A stretch of 6,053 nucleotides of DNA, from the NCBI GenBank assembly GCA_020630835.1, contig JAHDIL010000119.1, positions 1 to 6,053 of the forward strand. The letters are read 5' to 3'. Below, piece after piece: positions 1 through 5,279 of this stretch. The stretch comes from Verrucomicrobiota bacterium (GTDB lineage: Bacteria; Verrucomicrobiota; Verrucomicrobiia; Verrucomicrobiales; DEV007). The translations under genes were made by a program, and so were the position numbers. Within the stretch, counting starts at the first letter, position 1. Each line of letters opens with the position of its first letter. The notes under the pieces were generated by a model, which was not told where the DNA came from, did no database searches, and worked only from the letters and a program-made list of their open reading frames with translations.

Positions 1-363
1 ATGGAAGAGCTGCACGATGTCAAAATGTTCGTCAATGTAGCGGGCCTGCTCTGGGTTACGCGGCACACCATCGAGCACGAGAACGTCAATATCTGGCTTG
101 AACATATGGAGGGCAGCGCGGGCGTCGATTTGTGTGCGAAAGTAGCGCATGGTTAATTCATCTGGCACGAGTTGACCCTTCTGCGAATAGGCGATGAACT
201 CTTGTCCGATCGGTGTCCGCGTATCCATGGAGCGGAACGCCTCGCCCATGGAGAAATGGTAAAAGCGTGGGATAGAGCCCAGAATCTCGCCCTGCGTGCC
301 TTTGCCGCAGCCGGGTGCTCCTAAGAAAATGACGGCTTTGTATTTTTCGGGAAGGTCTATCAT
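1..363 (-). CDS. Adenylate-kinase-family nucleoside monophosphate kinase, 3'-truncated by window edge
   Basis: The reverse complement gives 121 uninterrupted residues from ATG at 363 to the window edge. Enzymes of this family transfer the gamma-phosphate of ATP to a nucleoside monophosphate in the cytosol. Visible motifs, in family order, are the P-loop GAPGCGKGTQ (residues 15-24, K21 contacting phosphate), the NMP-binding segment HFSMGEAFR (36-44), LVPDELT (66-71 region) and LDGVPRNPEQA (97-107). The arginines expected to bind the monophosphate are present (R44, R102). Bacterial adenylate kinases run about 180-220 residues, so the LID and C-terminal part lie outside. The start is well fixed because an in-frame TAG sits five codons upstream, but no Shine-Dalgarno sequence precedes it. 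The usual STGD is SMGE and the usual DGFPR is DGVPR, so it may be a divergent paralogue with altered substrate preference rather than the housekeeping enzyme. Family assignment is firm; the exact substrate is not. Confidence 0.9.
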   Translation of the reverse strand, partial: MIDLPEKYKAVIFLGAPGCGKGTQGEILGSIPRFYHFSMGEAFRSMDTRTPIGQEFIAYSQKGQLVPDELTMRYFRTQIDARAALHMFKPDIDVLVLDGVPRNPEQARYIDEHFDIVQLFH

Positions 364-433
364 AGCTGTTTTTTGCTATGCCTTCGATCATTAGCACGTA
401 AGATGCAAGGCTTTCGCCCGCATCTTCCCCGCT
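364..433. promoter_or_regulatory. Divergent intergenic region between kinase and permease genes
   Basis: These 70 bases separate two divergently read genes and must hold the kinase promoter or leader and probably that of the plus-strand cluster. I see only weak matches. TAAGAT at 399-404 could be a -10 for the plus strand, but nothing resembling TTGACA lies at the right distance. GCTAAT on the minus strand (395 to 390) could serve the kinase, also without a -35. The kinase-sense strand carries a small hairpin, GGGC-GAAA-GCCT, at 419 to 408, whose sequence recurs inverted near 5202. No Shine-Dalgarno sequence precedes either ATG. The regulatory role is inferred from gene orientation, not from a strong motif. 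Confidence 0.4.
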
Positions 434-2044
434 ATGTCTCTCAGTTCATTCCTCGCCGTCCGCTACTTGCGACCGAAGCGGACCTTTGTCTCAGTGATCA
501 CGTTAATCTCAGTCGCCGGGGTCGCTCTGGGGGTCTGGTTGTTGACTGTGGTTATGGCGGTATTCACCGGCTATGGGGATCGGATTAAGGAGAACATTCT
601 CGGATTTCAACCACATCTCGTTGTTGAGTCTGGTGGCGTTATGGAAGATTGGCTGACGCCGCTGGAGGCTTTGGAGCGGCAGGACTGGGTAGTTAGCGCT
701 ACGCCGCTGGTCCGGGGTCAAGTGATTGTGGAGTTCAACGGACGCCGTCTCGCACCAATCATCAATGGTATTCTACAACCAGAGGATGCGGAGCTGAGAC
801 GGCTAAACGACAAGATCGCCGTCCGCCCTTCGGGCGAGTTTGATGACAACGGCCCTATTCTAGTCCGGCAGGGCGAATTTAACCTAACCACTCCTTATGA
901 TGCCGTGATAGGAGATGATCTGGCCAATGCCATGGGCATAGAGGTGGGATCCACTCTCCTACTCTATGCTCCGCGCGACATGAATAAGATCATGGACGCT
1001 ATTGAAAAGGCCCAGCAGGCAAATGGCTCTGAGGAGAGGAATGCAAAGTTGGATGAGGTGCGTGAAATGACGGTCCCGCAGGAGGTGGAGATTACTGGCT
1101 TGTTTGACTCAGGGTATGGAGAGGTCGATGGGAACACGATTTTTCTTAACCTGGAGACAGCTCAGATTCTTTATCAGTTCGATCTCGACGATTGTCATTC
1201 CATCGCCGTAAAGACGGATGATCCAATAAAGGTCGATTACTATCGAAACCGCGCGCTAGTCGAGCTGGGGCAGGGCTCGGTGATGGCTATGGAGGAGTCA
1301 GCCATCTCGCGCGCGATCAAGCAGTCGCGCGACATGTTACTCGTCGTTTTGGTTTTTGCTCTGCTCACGGGGTTTCTTTTTTGGAAGGCGAAAAATGACC
1401 AGTCGTTCTCCCGCGTGCGCTATCTCTCCTTTGGTGTGTTGTCGCTCCTAGTGACGGCGCTTTGTTTCTGGCCAACTGTCGCAGCTTTCCTGCGGGAGCA
1501 GAGTAATACCGAATTCTTCCAATATGGAGAGGGCGGCAACCTCGGCATTATGACGTGGATGGACCGAAACGCGAATATCCTTAATGCGGTAGCAGTTGAA
1601 CGCCAGATGATGTTCCTCATCCTCTTTATCGTTATGATTGTGGGCGCTTTCAGTATCATGAATACCATGATCACCTTCACTGTGCAGAAGCAGAAGGATA
1701 TTGGTGTCATAAAGTCTCTCGGAGCTACGGAGGGCCAAATAGCAAATATCTTCTTCCTGCAAGGAACCGCGGTAGGGATGATCGGCGTCACGGTGGGATT
1801 GATCATCGGGCAGTTGACCATTCGCTACCGCAACGAACTCTCGCAGTGGGTGGGACAGCGTTTCAACGTCGACTTCTTTAACCAACAAATCTATCAGGTC
1901 GATGGCGGGCTACCCGCGAAGCAAACACTGGGAGACATCCTCACTATCTCTATCGGCGCTTTCGTCTGCTGCGCGCTGGCAGCGCTCGTGCCCGCTCTAA
2001 TAGCAGCCTCTCTGCAGCCCGCTAAGGCTCTTCGAAGTGACTAA
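434..2044 (+). CDS. LolC/LolE-like ABC transporter permease (FtsX/MacB superfamily) with extra membrane hairpin
   Basis: This inner-membrane permease, 536 residues, resembles the LolC/LolE subunits that, with the ATPase LolD, pass outer-membrane lipoproteins to the carrier LolA. The N-terminus has the family signature: SSFLAVRYLRPKRTFVSVIT (residues 4-23) leading into TM1 (about 19-46). A large periplasmic domain follows, and then a WMDRN segment (375-379) before the core TM (391-417). After that come the cytoplasmic coupling motif KQKDIGVIKSLGATEGQI (418-435), TM (437-462), TM (501-525) and the terminal QPAKALRSD (528-536). LolC and LolE are usually about 400-415 residues. The excess here comes from a charged helical insert (about 184-213) and two additional hydrophobic segments (300-317 and 329-352) ahead of WMDRN. 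No LolD or second permease is in the window. The start matches the family N-terminus, without a Shine-Dalgarno sequence. A different FtsX-type export substrate cannot be excluded. Confidence 0.88.
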   Translation: MSLSSFLAVRYLRPKRTFVSVITLISVAGVALGVWLLTVVMAVFTGYGDRIKENILGFQPHLVVESGGVMEDWLTPLEALERQDWVVSATPLVRGQVIVEFNGRRLAPIINGILQPEDAELRRLNDKIAVRPSGEFDDNGPILVRQGEFNLTTPYDAVIGDDLANAMGIEVGSTLLLYAPRDMNKIMDAIEKAQQANGSEERNAKLDEVREMTVPQEVEITGLFDSGYGEVDGNTIFLNLETAQILYQFDLDDCHSIAVKTDDPIKVDYYRNRALVELGQGSVMAMEESAISRAIKQSRDMLLVVLVFALLTGFLFWKAKNDQSFSRVRYLSFGVLSLLVTALCFWPTVAAFLREQSNTEFFQYGEGGNLGIMTWMDRNANILNAVAVERQMMFLILFIVMIVGAFSIMNTMITFTVQKQKDIGVIKSLGATEGQIANIFFLQGTAVGMIGVTVGLIIGQLTIRYRNELSQWVGQRFNVDFFNQQIYQVDGGLPAKQTLGDILTISIGAFVCCALAALVPALIAASLQPAKALRSD

Positions 2045-2055
2045 TATTCCACTAT

Positions 2056-2940
2056 ATGCAGTTTTATCTCGTTATCGATGGCGAAAGAACCGGCCCCATC
2101 TCGCACCTGCAAGTTGCCGAACGCATCCGTAAAGGTGAAGTGGTCGCAGACACCCTAGTGTGGGAGCAGGGGATGGACAAGTGGGAGCCAGCTGGGTCTC
2201 TCGAAGCCATCTCAGCGCTCTTCGCCGAGCGCAATCAAACAGTGGATGGCGAGCTTTTGCCTACTGAAGAGGAGATCGCGCAACGGCAGCGAAATACGAA
2301 GCCGCCGCTACCTGATGATCCGCCTTTACCGTCTGCGCGCCTGCCTGCTATGCCCGAGGGATCGGCTACAATCGTTTCAGAGTCCTTGGAACGCGAGCGT
2401 TCGAACGTGAGGCTCAGCCGCCGCATGCTCGCCAGATTTTTCGATTATGTCATGGTCGTCGCCTTGTGCTCGCTCGTGATAAAGTTGCTCCTGCCTCCGC
2501 GGGTGCAACCGGCATCGATTCAAGAATTCGTTGATCACATACAGACCGAAAATGGGTTCAAGGCTAGCCTTATTGGAGTCGCTGGGTTTTTCGTATGGCA
2601 TGTTATTGAAAGTGTCCTCATTCATATGTTTGGGACGACTCCTGGCAAAGCGCTGCTCAAGATCAAAGTCACACGTCCCGAAGGTTGGCCGCCGAAACTG
2701 GGAACCTCACTTGCTCGCTCGTTCATGCTCTACGTCTTCGGTGTGGGTTTCGTGCAGTTCCCCTTTGTCATCATTGGCCTCGTTTTTACCATGATCCGCT
2801 ACAGGACAACAGGCGGCTGCTTCTGGGACCAGTCCTTAGGTCTTCAGGTAGAGGGTGAAACCTTGACGATGCGGAGAACCGTGCTCTTTTTAGGTTTCTT
2901 AGCCCTTCTGATTATTGCTCAGTTGGGATTATCAGTATGA
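2056..2940 (+). CDS. GYF_2 domain plus RDD domain membrane protein
   Basis: This 294-residue protein has unknown function. Residues 1-57 form a GYF_2 (DUF4339-type) domain: FYLVIDGERTGPIS, a K/R-rich helix, then TLVWEQGMDKWEPAG. In this fold the tryptophans and the GP turn are typical, and it is usually thought to bind peptides or proline-rich partners. A charged, proline-rich linker follows (about 60-115, proline cluster 83-100). The RDD domain spans about 119-266, with R127 and D130 in the first helix (RRMLARFFDYV), the conserved GTTPGKALLKIKV (193-205), R221 and WDQSLGLQV (257-265). Hydrophobic segments are near 129-147, 170-190, 220-246 and 275-293. It starts 11 bases after the permease stop and its own stop overlaps the next ATG, so co-transcription with both is likely. 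No Shine-Dalgarno sequence is visible. Domain calls are solid, but RDD proteins have been linked to transport or ion homeostasis only in a few cases. Confidence 0.87.
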   Translation: MQFYLVIDGERTGPISHLQVAERIRKGEVVADTLVWEQGMDKWEPAGSLEAISALFAERNQTVDGELLPTEEEIAQRQRNTKPPLPDDPPLPSARLPAMPEGSATIVSESLERERSNVRLSRRMLARFFDYVMVVALCSLVIKLLLPPRVQPASIQEFVDHIQTENGFKASLIGVAGFFVWHVIESVLIHMFGTTPGKALLKIKVTRPEGWPPKLGTSLARSFMLYVFGVGFVQFPFVIIGLVFTMIRYRTTGGCFWDQSLGLQVEGETLTMRRTVLFLGFLALLIIAQLGLSV

Positions 2941-4553
2941 GCAAACATTGCGCCATCGTGCTTCATGCCCACGTCCCTTGGGTCTGGCATCCAGAGAAAC
3001 AGCAGTCACTGGAGGAGGATTGGCTGCATGGCGCGGTATTGGAGACATACTTGCCTCTGCTGGAAAATCTTGTTCGCCTGCGCGAGCAAGGCGTGGATTA
3101 CCGAGTCACGCTCAACTTCTCTCCAACCTTGCTGGCTATGCTCCGCCAGCCGCTGCTAAAACGCCGCTCCATCGCCTATCTGGATCGCACTTTGCGGCTG
3201 TGTCGTGATGAGATCGAGCGTGATGATCTTGACTGTCATGGAGACCTGGCTCGATTTTACGAGGAGCGTATCTTCACGCTGCGCTCCTTCTTCGTCGAGA
3301 AATGTCAGGGAGATCTCGTCGCTGTGATAAAGGATCTGAGCGCTTCGGGCCATGTAGAGCTGACCGCCTCTGCTCTTACCCACGGGGTGCTGCCGCTACT
3401 CATGCGAGTGCCCGAGCTGACTCGAGCGCAGGTCGAGGCAGGAATCGATGAATTTACCGAGTGTTTTGGCGAGAAGCCCAGAGGTTTCTGGCTCCCCGAA
3501 TGTGGGTATGCGCCAGCTATCGATTCAGTCCTCACAGAAGCCGGGATCGAATGGACGATCGTCGATCAACACGCTGTTACCCATGCTCCTCGCGGCAGCT
3601 CGGTGACTCCATTTACTCCCTTTCGCGGATCGGATTCCATTGCCTTTTTCGTCCGAGATCACAACAGCTCATCAGAAATCTGGAACGCTGATGATGGCTA
3701 TCCAGTCGACCCGAGGTATAGGGACTTTATGTCTGACCTCGGGTTGGAGGCTCCGATAGATTACCTGCGCGAATACCTAGGTGAGAGCAAGCAACGGCAG
3801 TTCACCGGGCTGAAATTCCACCGCAGCGGGAGAGAGAATGGAAAACTGGTGGACTACGACTTGGATCTGGCGAAACGCGCCGTTTCCGAACATGTCATGC
3901 ATTTCGTCACTGGCAGGGATCTAAATCTTGACGAGATATCTGAATCTGACATCCATCATCCGGTCTCTGTCCTTGCCTTCGACGCTGACCTTTTCGGCCA
4001 CTGGTGGTATGAAGGCGCCGACTTCTTCGGCGCTATAATGCAAGACTTTCCGCAGCGCACCGACATCCGCCTAACTACTCCGAGCGAGTATCTTGAAGCG
4101 TTCGGTGCGACTATATCTGATCAGGATCAAGTGCCAGCAGCCTCGTCGTGGGGGGAGGGCGGTTACTTCGAAACCTGGACTCGCCCCAATAATACTTGGG
4201 TTTTATTTGAACTCCAGCAACGGGCAGAGCGCTGCAATCGTCTTACGGAGCTTCTCTCGGCTAATATGGACGCGCTCACTGACGAGGTGGCAAGTCACCG
4301 TAAGCGCTGCCTACAACTCATGGCAAAAGAGCTACTCCTCGCCTGCTCCAGTGACTGGGCTTTCCTCCTCTCAAACCAGCCCTCTAAAGAATATGCGGAG
4401 GACCGTGTGCGATCTCATTTGGCGAACTTTGATGAAGCCTGGACTGCGTCCATGAAGGACACCCCCGAGCCCATCATGGAGGCCTTAGAGAAAAAAAATC
4501 CAGTTTTCACTGATCTCCCCTGGGATCTTTTTGCCTCAGCTGAAAAGGCCTAA
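2937..4553 (+). CDS. GH57 family 1,4-alpha-glucan branching enzyme
   Basis: This 538-residue cytosolic enzyme should introduce alpha-1,6 branches into glycogen-like alpha-glucan. GH57 branching enzymes usually run about 520-560 residues, so it is full length. The N-terminal GH57 motif is VLHAHVPWV (8-16, H10/H12). The second conserved block is ELTASALTHGVLPLL (141-155). The predicted nucleophile is E188 in GFWLPECGYAP (183-193), and the predicted acid/base is D349 in FDADLFGHWWYEG (348-360). SSWGEGG (403-409) and SSDWAFLL (471-478) follow, the latter in the helical C-terminal domain (DUF1957-like, about 425-530). Together these identify the branching subgroup rather than GH57 amylases. Variants are ADLFGHWW for the usual AELFGHWW, and GYPVDP (254-259) for the usual GYPGDP in the mobile loop. 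The ATG overlaps the preceding TGA by ATGA, suggesting translational coupling; GGGA at 2925-2928 is at best a weak ribosome site. No other glycogen gene is in view. Confidence 0.92.
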   Translation: MSKHCAIVLHAHVPWVWHPEKQQSLEEDWLHGAVLETYLPLLENLVRLREQGVDYRVTLNFSPTLLAMLRQPLLKRRSIAYLDRTLRLCRDEIERDDLDCHGDLARFYEERIFTLRSFFVEKCQGDLVAVIKDLSASGHVELTASALTHGVLPLLMRVPELTRAQVEAGIDEFTECFGEKPRGFWLPECGYAPAIDSVLTEAGIEWTIVDQHAVTHAPRGSSVTPFTPFRGSDSIAFFVRDHNSSSEIWNADDGYPVDPRYRDFMSDLGLEAPIDYLREYLGESKQRQFTGLKFHRSGRENGKLVDYDLDLAKRAVSEHVMHFVTGRDLNLDEISESDIHHPVSVLAFDADLFGHWWYEGADFFGAIMQDFPQRTDIRLTTPSEYLEAFGATISDQDQVPAASSWGEGGYFETWTRPNNTWVLFELQQRAERCNRLTELLSANMDALTDEVASHRKRCLQLMAKELLLACSSDWAFLLSNQPSKEYAEDRVRSHLANFDEAWTASMKDTPEPIMEALEKKNPVFTDLPWDLFASAEKA

Positions 4554-4562
4554 ACCTTCCGC

Positions 4563-5063
4563 CTAGTTCTTTTCGGATTCCCCGGGGAGAGCCTCGACCA
4601 CCTCGGCCTCAATTTCCTCTGGGCGATGTCCTTTAGAGAAGAATTTGTTGAAAATGCGGCGCGGGAGGCTTTTTCCAGCTTCCTCGGCCTCCAGCTCCTC
4701 CAGAGCGTGTTCCTTGGCTTTATCCCAGGCCTGAGCGAAGCCTGGAGCATTGACTACCATTGATTTCTCAGCGCGCGCAAAAATTTCCAGCTCGCGCTCC
4801 AGAGACTGGACGTCGCTCTGCGCGCGTCCGCTATTGATCTTCATGCGGAGGTTTTCATTCTCCGTTTTGAGCGTATCAATGGAGCCTTTCATTTCGGTCA
4901 TCTTCTCTGCCTCTATCTCAAGCTTGTCGCTTAAGTGAGTTTTCATCCGCTTAAGTTCTTTTTTCGTCTTTAGATGAGAGAAGATCGACAACAGGCAAAG
5001 AACAAGACCTCCGATAAAGCCCCAAAAAATACCGCTAGTAATAACTGTCTGTAAAAATTCCAT
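4563..5063 (-). CDS. Membrane-anchored coiled-coil protein of unknown function
   Basis: I do not recognise a named family. From ATG at 5063 the product is 166 residues: an N-terminal hydrophobic helix (about 9-29), a basic stretch KTKKELKRMK (32-41) that by the positive-inside rule places the rest in the cytoplasm, then a long charged, heptad-like coiled coil (about 42-102). After the coil lies a short non-coil motif, NAPGFAQAWDKA (105-116), an acidic helix (119-128), and a basic then acidic tail. An in-frame ATG at 5105 would add 14 residues, but I reject it because a near-consensus promoter (5070-5098) lies between the two ATGs and points to transcription starting at 5063. Its stop lies only 9 bases from the convergent branching-enzyme stop, with no clear terminator between them. 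The regular coil and tight membrane-proximal charge pattern argue for a real gene. A scaffold or envelope-associated role is only a guess. Confidence 0.8.
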   Translation of the reverse strand: MEFLQTVITSGIFWGFIGGLVLCLLSIFSHLKTKKELKRMKTHLSDKLEIEAEKMTEMKGSIDTLKTENENLRMKINSGRAQSDVQSLERELEIFARAEKSMVVNAPGFAQAWDKAKEHALEELEAEEAGKSLPRRIFNKFFSKGHRPEEIEAEVVEALPGESEKN

Positions 5064-5069
5064 AGTTTG

Positions 5070-5098
5070 AGTATAGACCGAAGCCTCCCGTCTGGCAA
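5070..5098 (-). promoter_or_regulatory. Sigma-70-type promoter for the coiled-coil gene; predicted leaderless start
   Basis: On the minus strand, TTGCCA (5098 to 5093, 5 of 6 with TTGACA) is followed by a spacer of exactly 17 bases and TATACT (5075 to 5070, 5 of 6 with TATAAT). Six bases then separate the -10 from the ATG at 5063, which puts the expected +1 on or next to the A of the start codon. It is the best promoter match I found in the window. It fits the absence of any ribosome-binding sequence before this ATG and implies a leaderless mRNA. Sequence match is seen; activity is inferred. Confidence 0.65.
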
Positions 5099-5148
5099 AA
5101 GGCATTACCTTTCAGACGCATCTGATCTCTCATTATGGAACATAGGGG

Positions 5149-5185
5149 AAAAAACGAGGCACGCTCTGGCGCCACGAAAGTGTGC
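5149..5185 (-). terminator. Possible intrinsic terminator downstream of the sulfatase
   Basis: In the minus-strand sense, GCAC (5185-5182) pairs with GTGC (5162-5159) around an imperfect stem whose centre is the perfect palindrome TGGCGCCA (5174-5167). Four bases later comes a run of six T (5154-5149). This is the layout of a Rho-independent terminator, about 95 bases past the sulfatase stop and before the next gene's promoter. The stem is interrupted by an internal loop and the top lacks a proper loop, so the call is tentative. Confidence 0.25.
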
Positions 5186-5279
5186 TCCCCTGATAGATTG
5201 GGGGCGAAAGCCTTATTGAGGAGTAAGCTTCGAAAAGGCCGCAAGAGATTTCTCACCGCAAATTAGGAGCGCCACGCGA

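Larger units (their letters stand above)
5064..5279. other. Non-coding stretch between coiled-coil gene and sulfatase
   Basis: These 216 bases hold the promoter at 5070-5098, a possible terminator for the sulfatase at 5149-5185, and a copy of a 13-base sequence (5202-5214) that occurs inverted at 407-419. I see no tRNA, no insertion-sequence end and no convincing gene. One minus-strand open frame (start 5256) runs through it, but it crosses the promoter, continues into the coiled-coil gene and has no domain-like character. Since both flanking genes are read on the minus strand, this is the 3' region of the sulfatase plus the promoter region of the next gene. Confidence 0.6.

Noticed and set aside
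158..397. 79-residue minus-strand open frame over the kinase start
   Set aside because: It overlaps, in another frame, the P-loop and NMP-binding codons of the kinase, which are unambiguous in the frame starting at 363.
1420..1888. Two minus-strand open frames of 133 and 146 residues opposite the permease
   Set aside because: They lie wholly antisense to a well-supported membrane-protein gene, have low-complexity composition explained by that gene's hydrophobic codons, and show no family motif.
2042..2047. TAATAT as an internal -10 promoter before the GYF_2-RDD gene
   Set aside because: Nothing resembling TTGACA lies 16-18 bases upstream (CCGCTA there), and the 11-base gap already fits co-transcription with the permease.
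4545..4588. Terminator between the convergent branching-enzyme and coiled-coil genes
   Set aside because: Only 4-base stems (AAGG/CCTT, AGGC/GCCT) and a loopless palindrome TCCCCGGGGA are present, with no proper T tract on either strand; not enough for a call.
5064..5105. Longer N-terminus for the coiled-coil protein starting at ATG 5105
   Set aside because: The added codons coincide with the -35, spacer and -10 of a good promoter, the added residues are polar and unlike a membrane-anchor start, and the 5063 ATG gives a typical short N-tail before the hydrophobic helix.
5035..5256. 73-residue minus-strand open frame in the non-coding stretch
   Set aside because: It has no recognisable domain, crosses the promoter and runs into the coiled-coil gene in another frame; nothing beyond being open supports it.
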